64,000 nucleotides of DNA from Maridesulfovibrio salexigens DSM 2638 (GCF_000023445.1 NC_012881.1:2534501-2598500); one strand, 5' to 3'; positions 18,589 to 27,425 are shown, counted from the stretch's first letter. Translations and numbers: made by a program. The notes: generated by a model from the letters alone, not told the origin.

Positions 18589-19506
18589 ATGCGGCTTTTG
18601 ACACGATCAGATTTTGACGGCCTTGCCTGCGCTGTCCTGCTTAAAGAAATTGGAATCATGGATAACTGGATGTTTGTCCATCCCAAGGATGTTCAGGACG
18701 GACGCTACCCCGGCGACCCCAACGACATTGTTGCCAACGTTCCTTATATAGAAGGTTGCGGCTATTGGTTTGACCACCACTCCAGCGAAGACGAACGTCT
18801 AAACATGAAGCTGGATTACAAGGGAATGTCTAAGCAGGCTAAAAGTGCAGCCCGTGTCATCTGGGAGTACTTCGGCGGTCATGAAAAATTCGCCGATAAA
18901 TTCGATGAAATGCTCCACTATGTCGATAAAGTGGATAGCGGGGACATCACAGCTGATGAAGTTGCCAATCCTAAAGGCTGGATACTGCTCGGCTTCATTA
19001 TGGACCCGCGCACCGGACTTGGTAGATACAGACACTTCAACGTCAGCAACTACCAGCTCATGGAACACCTCATCGACTACTGCCGGGAATTGCCTATTGA
19101 TGAAATCCTCAATCTGCCCGATGTCAAAGAACGCGTGGACCTCTATTTTGAAAGGGACAAACAGTTCCGTGGAATGCTGAAAGAACGTACCGAGATGTTC
19201 GGCAATGTCGCCATTCTCGACCTGCGCGAACAAGAAGAAATCTACCCCGGCAACAGATTCACCCTCTACTCCATGTACCCGGAATGCAACATCAGCATCC
19301 AGATCATTTGGGGTAAGATGAAACAGAACACAGTATTTTCCGTAGGTCACAGCATCCTTAACCGCACCAGCAAAGTCGATGTAGGCAGCGTAATGCTCCA
19401 GTTCGGCGGTGGCGGGCACAAGCAGGTCGGTACCTGTCAGGTTCCACATGATGAAGCCGATGCCGTCCTCGGTCAGATGGTCGCCATGTTCATGGATAAG
19501 AAATAA
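18589..19506 (+). CDS. DHH-family phosphoesterase (exopolyphosphatase-like)
   Basis: A 305-aa cytoplasmic phosphoesterase of the DHH superfamily. The N-terminal metal-binding motif is RSDFDGLACAVLL (residues 6-18). The DHH motif is YWFDHHSSEDER near residues 62-73, and the C-terminal DHHA1-type substrate loop is FGGGGHKQVGTC near 270-281. Such proteins hydrolyse short nucleotides, pAp or polyphosphate; which substrate applies here cannot be told. The ribosome binding site is GGAG about 8 nt before the ATG. It ends in a strong terminator. Confidence 0.88.
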   Translation: MRLLTRSDFDGLACAVLLKEIGIMDNWMFVHPKDVQDGRYPGDPNDIVANVPYIEGCGYWFDHHSSEDERLNMKLDYKGMSKQAKSAARVIWEYFGGHEKFADKFDEMLHYVDKVDSGDITADEVANPKGWILLGFIMDPRTGLGRYRHFNVSNYQLMEHLIDYCRELPIDEILNLPDVKERVDLYFERDKQFRGMLKERTEMFGNVAILDLREQEEIYPGNRFTLYSMYPECNISIQIIWGKMKQNTVFSVGHSILNRTSKVDVGSVMLQFGGGGHKQVGTCQVPHDEADAVLGQMVAMFMDKK

Positions 19507-19513
19507 CTATCAG

Positions 19514-19544
19514 GAACCTGACCACTCCGGTCAGGTTCTTTTTT
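19514..19544 (+). terminator. Intrinsic terminator after the DHH phosphoesterase gene
   Basis: A perfect 10-bp stem GAACCTGACC / GGTCAGGTTC followed by TTTTTT. Confidence 0.92.
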
Positions 19545-19565
19545 CGTCATATTGTTTATCTAAGA

Positions 19566-19600
19566 TTGACATAAATACAAAAAAGTCAATACAAGATAAA
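19566..19600 (+). promoter_or_regulatory. Candidate umuDC promoter with overlapping inverted repeat
   Basis: TTGACA at 19566 is spaced 17-18 nt from a weak -10-like TACAAG. The -35 box is one arm of an inverted repeat TTGAC-N14-GTCAA that spans the promoter. Placement just before umuD suggests an SOS (LexA-type) operator, but it is not the E. coli CTGT-N8-ACAG box. This is inference from position and symmetry only. Confidence 0.4.
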
Positions 19601-19601
19601 C

Positions 19602-20036
19602 ATGAAACAATTTTCTGCTGAAATATTCACACCTGAAGCCGCAAACAAAATTGAACTGCCACTGCTCTTATCAGAGGTAATCGCAGGATTCCCCTCCCCT
19701 GCTGACGACTACATCGATAAAAAGATGGACCTCAATGAACATCTGATCAGCAATAAGGCGGCAACATTCCTCATCCGGGCCTACGGCGACTCTATGATTG
19801 ATGCCAACATCAAAGAAGGGGACATACTTGTTGTCGACCGTTCCATGGACGCTCACAACAACTCCATCATCATAGCCATATTCAACGGAGAGCTTACCGT
19901 AAAACGGATCAAACAAAGAGCAGGCAGACTCTTTCTTCTCCCGGAAAATCCTGAGTATCCTCTACTTGAAATAACCGAAGAGACTTCTTTTGAAGTTTGG
20001 GGAGTCGTAACCTACATCATCCACAAGGCAGTGTAA
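19602..20036 (+). CDS. umuD: UmuD-like self-cleaving SOS mutagenesis protein
   Basis: A 144-aa S24-family protease fold that, after RecA-stimulated self-cleavage, partners with UmuC in error-prone synthesis. The cleavage site is Ala28-Gly29 (EVIAGFPSPADDY; E. coli uses Cys-Gly). The catalytic serine is in AYGDSMIDANI and the lysine in GELTVKRIK. Length and layout match E. coli UmuD closely. Its stop codon overlaps the umuC start (TAATG), so the two are co-translated. Damage-inducible expression is expected. Confidence 0.94.
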   Translation: MKQFSAEIFTPEAANKIELPLLLSEVIAGFPSPADDYIDKKMDLNEHLISNKAATFLIRAYGDSMIDANIKEGDILVVDRSMDAHNNSIIIAIFNGELTVKRIKQRAGRLFLLPENPEYPLLEITEETSFEVWGVVTYIIHKAV

Positions 20037-21307
20037 TGAGAATCTTTGCGCTGGTGGACTGCAACAATTTCTACGTTTCCTGCGAAAGACTATTCCGTCC
20101 GGAAATCAAACACCGTCCGGTTGTTGTTCTTTCTAATAATGATGGCTGCGTAATATCCCGGTCACAGGAAGCAAAAGACATCGGCGTACCGATGGGGGCC
20201 CCGGCATATAAATATCAATCATTTTTCCTGCAAAATAATGTTGAGATATTTTCATCTAATTACGCTCTTTACGGCGACCTTTCGCAACGGGTTACTGCTA
20301 CTTTAGCTTCCCTCACTCCAGACCTTGAGGTCTACTCCATCGATGAATCTTTCCTTGAATTTCCGCCCTGCATGCTTCGCGAACTACCGTCTATCGGCAA
20401 AGAAATCAGAACCAGAATTCTCAAATGGACCGGAATCCCGGTCTCTGTCGGATTCGGCTCCACCAAAACACTGGCCAAAGTTGCCAGCCGGTTTGCCAAA
20501 AAATATCCACAGACAGAAGGCACCTTCAGTCTGTGTGGCCGAAATGATCTGGACCGCCTGCTGGATAAAGTTCCGGTAACTGATGTCTGGGGCATAGGCA
20601 GACGGCACGGAAAAAGATTAATCGCGCGAGGAGTCAGCACTGCCCGGACCTTTAAAGATCTTCCTAACCTCTGGCTTAAAAAGAATATGTCCGTAACCGG
20701 ACTGCACACGGCCCTTGAGTTGCGCGGAACCCCCTGCTTTGAACTGGACAATTCACCGAAGCCCAAAAAGACTATTTCCTCATCCCGTTCTTTCGGACGT
20801 CCGGTTACGGCTCTATCCGACCTTGAAGAGTCCGTTGCCGCCTATGTTGCCCGGGCCGGGGAAAAGCTGCGAGAACAGCAATCCCTTACAAACGGTGTAA
20901 TGGTTTACCTGACCACAAACCGCTTCAACAATCTGCCACAATACTCCAACTCAGCCACCCGCATGCTGCCCATTGCCACGGACTATACCCCGGAACTGAT
21001 CAACACCGGACTGCAATGCATCCGCTCCATATATAAGGAAGGGTTCAGCTATAAAAAAACAGGAGTGGTTCTGCTCGACCTTTGCGGAAAATACAACCGC
21101 CAATGCAATTTACTGGAACTGGACCATAAAGCTGAATCAGCCAAAAAAGAAGCAATCATGAACCTTCTCGACTCAGCGAACACACGTTTCGGAAGACGCA
21201 CCTTGAGCTATGCTTCCGAGGGCCTTGAACAACCGTGGCAGATGAACAGGAAGTATAAATCACCATCCTACACCACCAGTTGGGACGACCTGCCAAAGAT
21301 AGGCTAG
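20036..21307 (+). CDS. umuC: Y-family DNA polymerase V catalytic subunit UmuC
   Basis: Error-prone translesion polymerase, 423 aa from ATG 20036, which overlaps the umuD stop by one base. The palm motif is FALVDCNNFYVSCERLF (first metal-binding aspartate) and the second acidic pair is in YSIDESFLEF near residue 100. A helix-hairpin-helix follows (VTDVWGIGRRHGKRL), then the little-finger domain and a UmuC-type C-terminal tail containing WQMNRKYKSPSYTTSWDDLP. The umuD partner confirms the assignment over DinB. The gene is intact. Confidence 0.96.
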   Translation: MRIFALVDCNNFYVSCERLFRPEIKHRPVVVLSNNDGCVISRSQEAKDIGVPMGAPAYKYQSFFLQNNVEIFSSNYALYGDLSQRVTATLASLTPDLEVYSIDESFLEFPPCMLRELPSIGKEIRTRILKWTGIPVSVGFGSTKTLAKVASRFAKKYPQTEGTFSLCGRNDLDRLLDKVPVTDVWGIGRRHGKRLIARGVSTARTFKDLPNLWLKKNMSVTGLHTALELRGTPCFELDNSPKPKKTISSSRSFGRPVTALSDLEESVAAYVARAGEKLREQQSLTNGVMVYLTTNRFNNLPQYSNSATRMLPIATDYTPELINTGLQCIRSIYKEGFSYKKTGVVLLDLCGKYNRQCNLLELDHKAESAKKEAIMNLLDSANTRFGRRTLSYASEGLEQPWQMNRKYKSPSYTTSWDDLPKIG

Positions 21308-21490
21308 ACACCAGAAATCAAGGATTGACAATGATTCCTGAGCGAAGAACAAATCTTCAACTTCCCAAAAATTCGAAAATGTTCTCCCGATCCTGCTTGC
21401 CCATTCGAAAACTTTAGGGCATTAAACGAAGTGAAAGTAAAACTCAAAAGCCCGTAGTTGGGAACAAACAGAATTACTGTCTACAAAACT

Positions 21491-22099
21491 ATGAATAAAA
21501 CATTTACCAGCATCAGGACCAAGGCGACCTTGATCGGATTGCCCCTGATTATCGTAGCCCTGCTTACCGGTTGCGGAACAAAAAACGAAGCCGCAGGGCT
21601 CCATCAGACAGGAACCGTCGCCTTCATGCTCAACAAGGACAAGGCTGCCTCTGTCTACTTTGAAAAGGCAATCGATGCCAATCCGGAATACGGCCCCAGC
21701 TATATTATGCTCGGCGACTGCTATCTCCGTGAAGGCAAATACAAAGAAGCTGTTGAAGTCATCAGTAAAGGACTCAAACTTGAACTGGAGCAGGGCCACA
21801 TCAGGCTTGCCCACAGAAAACTGGCCCGAGCCTACAAAGAGCTCGGAAACTCAGACAAGGCACTTGAGCACATAACCATCTATACCCGCATGTCTGTCTG
21901 GCAGGAAAAATTCACTCCGCAGAAAATCTCTGAGACAGAAACTTTTGTCGCGGACCTTAATCTGCCCGCTGATCAAAAGAGGCTTGCGGTAGACAAAATC
22001 ATGGAAGAATCCACTAAGGCCAAAGCCGGACCTGTTACTGAAGAAAGTCAGGAAGAAGAAACCGACATTCTAAACATGATCAGTTTTGGGCTTATTTAG
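21491..22099 (+). CDS. TPR-repeat lipoprotein
   Basis: A 202-aa exported lipoprotein. From ATG 21491 a basic stretch and a hydrophobic core lead to the lipobox LLTGCG. An in-frame start 11 codons earlier would only lengthen the N-terminus. Two to three tetratricopeptide repeats follow (KAASVYFEKAIDANPEYGPS, KYKEAVEVISKGLKLELEQG, RKLARAYKELGNSDKALEHI). The C-terminus is charged and unstructured. TPR lipoproteins of this size usually act as assembly or scaffold proteins at the envelope. The partner is unknown. It ends in a clear terminator. Confidence 0.85.
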   Translation: MNKTFTSIRTKATLIGLPLIIVALLTGCGTKNEAAGLHQTGTVAFMLNKDKAASVYFEKAIDANPEYGPSYIMLGDCYLREGKYKEAVEVISKGLKLELEQGHIRLAHRKLARAYKELGNSDKALEHITIYTRMSVWQEKFTPQKISETETFVADLNLPADQKRLAVDKIMEESTKAKAGPVTEESQEEETDILNMISFGLI

Positions 22100-22117
22100 T
22101 TTTTTCAAAAGCACCTT

Positions 22118-22158
22118 AAATCCCGCATTTTATAATGTAAAATGCGGGATTTTCTTTT
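22118..22158 (+). terminator. Intrinsic terminator after the TPR lipoprotein gene
   Basis: Stem AATCCCGCATTTTA / TAAAATGCGGGATT followed by TTTCTTTTT. Confidence 0.9.
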
Positions 22159-22159
22159 T

Positions 22160-22495
22160 AAAAGCGCAAAAAACACCCCATATTCGTAATTTGACGAAAT
22201 GCACGTGTTTGTTTTATCAGGGCAAGCTGAAATGAATTCTGGCGGAGTTCATACTTAAGAAAACTGAAGCAGTCCTCTAGGGTCAACTTTCAACAAAACC
22301 ACCAACCTAACTCCTCTTACTGGTTATAATTTTGTCCTAAAAATCAGAGTGGGACCTATTATACCTACGTAAGTGTTAGTTATATTTAACTTGACAGAAG
22401 CCTTATATGGCTTAAAACGGTTGCGTATTTTTTTGAAAAAAACAGTTTTAGCAAACATAATATAGAATTAACCAGAAAGACTCAGGAGAGTCGTT
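22160..22495 (+). promoter_or_regulatory. Leader and promoter region of the ACC operon
   Basis: About 335 nt with no supported gene. A TTGACA near 22391 may be the -35 box of the carboxylase promoter, followed by an AT-rich stretch. No riboswitch or clear attenuator was recognised. The length would allow a regulated leader. Confidence 0.35.
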
Positions 22496-23914
22496 TTGAA
22501 TCCCAAAACAGATAAAGTACTTATTGCTAACCGAGGCGAGATCGCCGTGCGCATCATGCAGGCATGTAAAGATCTCGGACTCAGTTTTGTCAGCGTATAC
22601 ACGGCAGAGGACAAGGATTCCGGGCACGTAACCCTCGCAAGGCAGCTCGGAGGCGAAGAAGCGATCTACATGATCAGATCCTACAACGATGCAGGAGATA
22701 TCCTCTCCGTTGCAGACGAGACCATGTGTACCGCTGTACACCCGGGCTACGGCTTCTTCTCTGAAAACTTTCGTTTTGCCCGCAGGGTAACCGAAAGGGA
22801 TCGTCCCATGACCTTCATCGGGCCTTCCTGGTGGGTAATTCGCGACCTTGGTGATAAAATCAACACCAAACGTCTGGCTAGAAAGCTCGATGTCCCCACC
22901 ATCCCCGGTTCTGACAGAGCGATTTACGATGAACTGGAAGCGGAAGAAATCGCATCCAACCTGTTCGAGTTTCAGAAAGAACAGGGCGTACGTAATCCCG
23001 TTGTTCTCGTAAAGGCATCCGCTGGTGGCGGTGGTATGGGTATTGACGAAGTTTACTCTATCGAGGAATTCCGTCAGGTTTACCGCCGTATCAGAAACTA
23101 CTCCCTGCGTACCTTCAACGATGAAGGCGTACTTATCGAACAGCGTATCTTCAACTTCAACCACCTTGAAGTTCAGATCGTTTCCGAACGCTCCGGCAAA
23201 AAACATGTCCACTTCGGCACCCGTAACTGCTCAGTACAGAGCCCCGGCCGCCAGAAGAGGATCGAAGTCGCACCCGGCTTCTCCCCTGAGAGCATCGCCT
23301 ACTCCTTTGATGCTAAAAAAGTGCTTGATGACATTGTGGAACACTCCCTGAGCATGGCCCGCGAAATCAATTACGACAACGTGGGAACATGGGAATGGAT
23401 TGTTACCCCCAAAGGCGCACCCTTCCTCATGGAAGTAAACACCCGTATTCAGGTTGAAAACGGTGTTTCTGCTGCCATTTCACGCATCAAGGGCAACCCG
23501 GACGTAAACCTGATCAAAGAACAGATCAGACTCGCCCTGGGTGACGAGATGGGCTACACTCAGGACGACATCACCTTCGAAGGTGTGGGAATCGAATACA
23601 GAATCATTGCCGAAGACACAGATGAGAAATTCGCTCCTTGGGCAGGCGAAATCGAGAACCTCCATTGGGATGACCATGATTGGCTCAGAATGCATACCCA
23701 CATTCCCAAAGAACTGCCCTACCAGATTCCCACAGAATTTGACCCCAACCTGGCGCTGGCCATCATCTGGGGCAAGGACCTTGAGGAATCCAAGAAACGC
23801 GGACTCGAATTCCTTGATGAATTCGTTCTGGAAGGCAAGGACAGAAAGGACGTTTCCCTGAAGTCCAACCTTAAGTTTCTGGCCAAGAAAACAACAAACA
23901 TACTGGAATTCTAA
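22496..23914 (+). CDS. accC: Biotin carboxylase-type subunit of acetyl-CoA carboxylase (divergent)
   Basis: ATP-grasp enzyme that carboxylates biotin on a carrier protein with bicarbonate, 472 aa. The start is TTG 22496 with AGGAGA 6-7 nt upstream; the protein then begins KVLIANRGEIAVRIMQAC as the family does. The glycine-rich ATP loop is KASAGGGGMGIDE near residue 172. The usual QVEHPVTE motif reads QVENGVSA here (near 315), with a longer loop after it, while EYRIIAED and EFDPNLALAI keep later active-site positions. No biotin carrier is fused or adjacent. It lies 10 nt before the carboxyltransferase gene in one operon. Pyruvate or propionyl carboxylase is less likely given that partner. Confidence 0.85.
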   Translation: MNPKTDKVLIANRGEIAVRIMQACKDLGLSFVSVYTAEDKDSGHVTLARQLGGEEAIYMIRSYNDAGDILSVADETMCTAVHPGYGFFSENFRFARRVTERDRPMTFIGPSWWVIRDLGDKINTKRLARKLDVPTIPGSDRAIYDELEAEEIASNLFEFQKEQGVRNPVVLVKASAGGGGMGIDEVYSIEEFRQVYRRIRNYSLRTFNDEGVLIEQRIFNFNHLEVQIVSERSGKKHVHFGTRNCSVQSPGRQKRIEVAPGFSPESIAYSFDAKKVLDDIVEHSLSMAREINYDNVGTWEWIVTPKGAPFLMEVNTRIQVENGVSAAISRIKGNPDVNLIKEQIRLALGDEMGYTQDDITFEGVGIEYRIIAEDTDEKFAPWAGEIENLHWDDHDWLRMHTHIPKELPYQIPTEFDPNLALAIIWGKDLEESKKRGLEFLDEFVLEGKDRKDVSLKSNLKFLAKKTTNILEF

Positions 23915-23923
23915 TAATACATT

Positions 23924-26182
23924 ATGGATATAGAAAAAAAACTGGACGGGTTGGTCAAGAGAGTCCAGTATGCGCGTGACATTCTCGGTGATGCCGAGGA
24001 CAGACGCCTTACTGCATTCGCAAACAAGCTTGATGCCTTCCTTGAAACCAGCATAAATAAGACTCAGGAAGAACTGTGGGACAAACTCAACACTTACGAT
24101 GAGAGCCTCGCAGTACTGGAAAAAGACATCGACAAAACCCTGTCCGCCATGGACAAGGTCCGCATCGTACGTCATTCCGAAAGAATCTGCCTCGAAGACA
24201 TCCTTGAAAACGTCTACGACAACTACACTGTCGTAGGTGGTAAGGATGACATGAGCATTGACCCCGGCATGGTTATCGCCCGTGCCTACATAACCCGCCG
24301 CGTGGGTAAGAAAGTCCACAACCAGCCGGTTATGGTAGTAGGTCAGGAAAAAGGCCATGGTCAGGAATTCCGCAACGGCGGCTGCATCAAGCCTTGGGGT
24401 AATGCCAACGCCCTGCGCTACATGAAAGTTGCCGCCCGCGAAAATATTCCCATTCACACCTACGTATTCACCCCCGGCTCCTATCCGGTGGAAGATTACC
24501 CCGGTGCAGCTCAGCAGATTGCGGAAAACATCTACGAAATGTGCGGACTTGATGTCCCCATCATTTCCGTTATTTCCGAAGGTGGTTCCGGTGGTGCGGA
24601 AGCAATTGCCATGGCTGATAAGCGCCTCATGCTTTCACACGGCTACTATTCCGTTATCTCCCCCGAGGGTGCAGCCGCAATTGAAGGCCGTATCCGCGGC
24701 GGTGAACGCGCTCCTTCCGAGCTGATCGAAACCTGTGCGAAATCCCAGTGCATCACTGCGGACGACAACCTGCGTTTCGGTTACATCGATGGAATCATCC
24801 GTGAGCCCGCACTGGGCGCACGTCCCGAACATTTTGATTTCTACAAGATGGTCCGCTCTGAAGTAGTCCGGGCCACTGATGAAGTGGTTCTGAGCGTTAA
24901 GGGTCTTCGCCTCTTCAGTAAGGCCGCCATCAAGAACCGCAATAAAAAAGATATCACTGACGAATCCGTATTCGTCCGCTGGCAGATCAGCCCCAACGCT
25001 AAAGACAGGCTGCTCTGGAAGCGTTACAAAAAATACCGCCGCATGGCACAGGATGCTTTCGACGACAAACGTTCCTTCCTTGAAAAGCTCAACTCCGCAA
25101 AAGTTGATGCCATGGCCGCAGCGTACTCCACAGTTCGCTACGACATGATCAGGAAGTACCAGTCCAAGATTCAGGCCCTTGCAGATGAAGCCAAGGACGA
25201 AATGCATGTTGTGACCAACAAATTCGACAAGCTCAAGCACATGCTCCTCGGAAAGATGGGCGCAAACACCAAGAGCGTGTCTGAAGTTGAAGCGGCACTG
25301 ACCAAACTTTCCGTTGATGCGGAACCGGATATTCCGCCGTCTGATTACCGTCACTACATCAGCCCCCGTGCCAGCGAAGACAAGGAAATCACCTGTCCGA
25401 ATGCTGAGAAGAACGGCTGCCTCGAAATCTGGTCCCGTGACCTTTTCGATGAATTCGCCGGGGTATGCCCCACCTGCGGACACCATTTCCCCATGGAATA
25501 CCGCTGGTACATGGCTAACCTCTTCGACTGGGGCACAGTACGTGAATTCAACAAATCCATCTGCTCTGCCAACCCCACAGGCTTTCCTAACTTTCAGGAA
25601 AGACTGGACGGGGCAAAAGCCAAAACCGGACTACAGTCCGGTTGCATCACCTATGAAGGTGCCATTAAGCACACCAAGGTAACCTGCGCCACTCTCGTAG
25701 CCCCCTTCCGTGGCGGCTCCGTAGGTGCGGCAGAAGGTGAAAAATTCATCCGCGCCCTTGAGCTGGCCGGTAAGAAACGTTACCCCTTCCTCGCATACGT
25801 TCACGGTACTGCCGGTATCCGTATTCAGGAAGGAACCAACGGTCTTATCCAGATGCCGCGTGTAACTATGGCTGTACGCCGCTACATCGAGTCCGGCGGA
25901 CTCTACATCGTTCTTTACGATACCAACTCCTACGCCGGACCGGTAGCAAGTTTCCTCGGCTGTTCCCCTTACCAGTACGCTGTGCGCTCTTCACGCATCG
26001 GTTTCGCTGGCCCGGGCGTTATCAAGGAAACCACCGGTATGGATATCCCGCCGGATTACCATTCCGCATACAACGCACTCTCCAGAGGTCACATTCAGGA
26101 CATCTGGGATCGCCGCGACATCCGCCGCAACCTGCATCAGGCATTCCTGACCGTAGGTGGCCGCAACCTTTACTACAGATAG
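23924..26182 (+). CDS. Fused acetyl-CoA carboxylase carboxyltransferase, alpha-beta (AccA-AccD)
   Basis: Transfers the carboxyl from biotin to acetyl-CoA to make malonyl-CoA for fatty acid synthesis. In most bacteria this takes separate AccA and AccD chains; here one 752-aa protein carries both. Residues 1 to about 340 resemble AccA (QEKGHGQEFRNGGCIKPWGN, oxyanion-type SEGGSGGAEAIAM near 219). A charged helical linker covers about 340-470. A zinc-ribbon-like segment follows with cysteines at about 489, 497, 514 and 517 (TCPNAEKNGC, CPTCGHHFPM), then an AccD-like crotonase fold with RGGSVGAAEGEKFIRAL and RVTMAVRRYI. The order alpha then beta is noteworthy. It is the second gene of the operon with accC. 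Confidence 0.88.
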   Translation: MDIEKKLDGLVKRVQYARDILGDAEDRRLTAFANKLDAFLETSINKTQEELWDKLNTYDESLAVLEKDIDKTLSAMDKVRIVRHSERICLEDILENVYDNYTVVGGKDDMSIDPGMVIARAYITRRVGKKVHNQPVMVVGQEKGHGQEFRNGGCIKPWGNANALRYMKVAARENIPIHTYVFTPGSYPVEDYPGAAQQIAENIYEMCGLDVPIISVISEGGSGGAEAIAMADKRLMLSHGYYSVISPEGAAAIEGRIRGGERAPSELIETCAKSQCITADDNLRFGYIDGIIREPALGARPEHFDFYKMVRSEVVRATDEVVLSVKGLRLFSKAAIKNRNKKDITDESVFVRWQISPNAKDRLLWKRYKKYRRMAQDAFDDKRSFLEKLNSAKVDAMAAAYSTVRYDMIRKYQSKIQALADEAKDEMHVVTNKFDKLKHMLLGKMGANTKSVSEVEAALTKLSVDAEPDIPPSDYRHYISPRASEDKEITCPNAEKNGCLEIWSRDLFDEFAGVCPTCGHHFPMEYRWYMANLFDWGTVREFNKSICSANPTGFPNFQERLDGAKAKTGLQSGCITYEGAIKHTKVTCATLVAPFRGGSVGAAEGEKFIRALELAGKKRYPFLAYVHGTAGIRIQEGTNGLIQMPRVTMAVRRYIESGGLYIVLYDTNSYAGPVASFLGCSPYQYAVRSSRIGFAGPGVIKETTGMDIPPDYHSAYNALSRGHIQDIWDRRDIRRNLHQAFLTVGGRNLYYR

Positions 26183-26210
26183 AGCCACTACACTCTATTC
26201 CTCATACCCA

Positions 26211-26245
26211 AAACACCCCCTGTTCCTTATGGAGCAGGGGGTGTT
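26211..26245 (+). terminator. Intrinsic terminator after the ACC operon
   Basis: Stem AACACCCCCTG / CAGGGGGTGTT. A nearly identical hairpin follows the next gene. Confidence 0.85.
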
Positions 26246-26323
26246 CTCGTTTGCAGCTGTCATAAATCCGGAGAGTGGTGTATAAATAAAAAAGGAATGA
26301 ACTTTTTAAACGGGAGGAAGCAA

Positions 26324-27190
26324 ATGAAAAAAGCAATAAATTTATTTTTTATGGCACTTATGGCAACCCTCCTGCTCCCGCAAATTTCCATCGCCCAAAA
26401 CATGGCTGATGGCCTGCAATGTCCATCCGGCTGGCAAACTACTAAAAGAATGCCTCCGCTATATGACGTCAACCAGCTTCTCAAACAATGCTATCCGCCG
26501 ACCAATGATGCTGTAATTCAATTATACGCAAAGCGGACTTCAGATTCACTGATTGCAGAACTTGAAAAATGGACTCAAAGGTTGAGGCGCAACGGCTTGC
26601 CTTACCAGAGATTTTTAAACGAGCAACCGGGACACGTCTCAGGTTATCCGGCAATACTAAGATTCTTTTCAGGCTGGGATCGTGAAGGTAAATGGTATGA
26701 CTCTTACCTTGTAGTTTCGCGCTACAAAGGCACAAACTATATTTTCATAGGCTACGCAATGAAAGGGCACGACCGTGTCAGGATTCAGATGAGAAACGCT
26801 ATGAATGCATGGCATTATCCCGGAGTTTCAGGGCCTACTAATTCAGGTTATTCCAGCACGAACAACAATCAGCAGAATCTTCCCAATTATGGCCCGAACA
26901 TCAGTCAAAACAATAATCCCAATGCCAACGTTAACATCAATCCGACTGTAAACGTAAACCGTCCCGGCTGCACACGCCAAACCAGTCAGGGCTCCACTTA
27001 CACGAACACAATCAACGACTCCGGCAACTCGTATTCAAACACACAGGACACAAATTACTCCAACTCAGGAAACACACATCAAAACACACAGGACACAAAA
27101 CCGGACAATCCTCCTGCCGACACTAACAACAATAACCAGAATACCGACCGCCCCAGCGACAATAAATATCTGGATTATATTCTGGAATAA
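26324..27190 (+). CDS. Secreted protein with Asn/Thr-rich low-complexity tail
   Basis: A 288-aa exported protein of unknown function. ATG 26324 is preceded by GGGAGGAAG. The signal peptide spans about residues 1-24 (LFFMALMATLLLPQISIA/Q). A compact N-terminal domain to about residue 165 includes LQCPSGWQTTKRMPPLYDVN, ILRFFSGWDREGKWYDSYLV and NYIFIGYAMKGHDRVRIQMR. From about 175 to the end the sequence is dominated by N, Q, T, S and D with repeats such as NTQDT (twice) and NVNINPTVNVN, which suggests a flexible spacer or surface region. No family is recognised. It is bracketed by two near-identical terminators. Confidence 0.8.
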   Translation: MKKAINLFFMALMATLLLPQISIAQNMADGLQCPSGWQTTKRMPPLYDVNQLLKQCYPPTNDAVIQLYAKRTSDSLIAELEKWTQRLRRNGLPYQRFLNEQPGHVSGYPAILRFFSGWDREGKWYDSYLVVSRYKGTNYIFIGYAMKGHDRVRIQMRNAMNAWHYPGVSGPTNSGYSSTNNNQQNLPNYGPNISQNNNPNANVNINPTVNVNRPGCTRQTSQGSTYTNTINDSGNSYSNTQDTNYSNSGNTHQNTQDTKPDNPPADTNNNNQNTDRPSDNKYLDYILE

Positions 27191-27204
27191 ACACACCAAT
27201 CAGC

Positions 27205-27245
27205 AAAAAAACACCCCCTGCGCCATATGGAACAGGGGGTGTTTA
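27205..27245 (+). terminator. Intrinsic terminator after the Asn-rich protein gene
   Basis: Stem AAACACCCCCTG / CAGGGGGTGTTT, almost the same as the hairpin at 26211-26245. A-run upstream lets it also work on the minus strand, where the small lipoprotein gene ends 28 nt away. Confidence 0.88.
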
Positions 27246-27272
27246 AATCGAATCAATTAAATTCTGTTTATT

Positions 27273-27425
27273 CTACTTGCTGCCTCCGCCATCAATAGTT
27301 GAAACAGTTGCTGAAACTTCACCGGATGTATCAACGGTCTTGCAGGCTGCACAAGTAAAACAAAGTAACATTCCAAGGCCTACCACAAGTAATTTTCTTT
27401 TCAGGGGATTCAAATAAAAAAACAT
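27273..27425 (-). CDS. Small entericidin-like lipoprotein (50 aa)
   Basis: A short gene with good support: AGGAGA stands 5-6 nt before ATG 27425. The product has a basic start (PLKRK), a hydrophobic core (LLVVGLGMLLCFT) and a Cys-ending lipobox-like CAAC, then only about 22 polar residues ending DGGGSK. Size and layout resemble entericidin-type outer-membrane lipoproteins, but the lipobox is not canonical because Cys stands where Leu, Val or Ile is usual at -3. It converges on the terminator of the Asn-rich protein gene. Function is unknown. Confidence 0.72.
   Translation of the reverse strand: MFFYLNPLKRKLLVVGLGMLLCFTCAACKTVDTSGEVSATVSTIDGGGSK

Noticed and set aside
22448-24457. Long antisense frames opposite the ACC genes (254 and 325 codons)
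   Set aside because: They are shadows created by codon bias in the strongly supported plus-strand genes.
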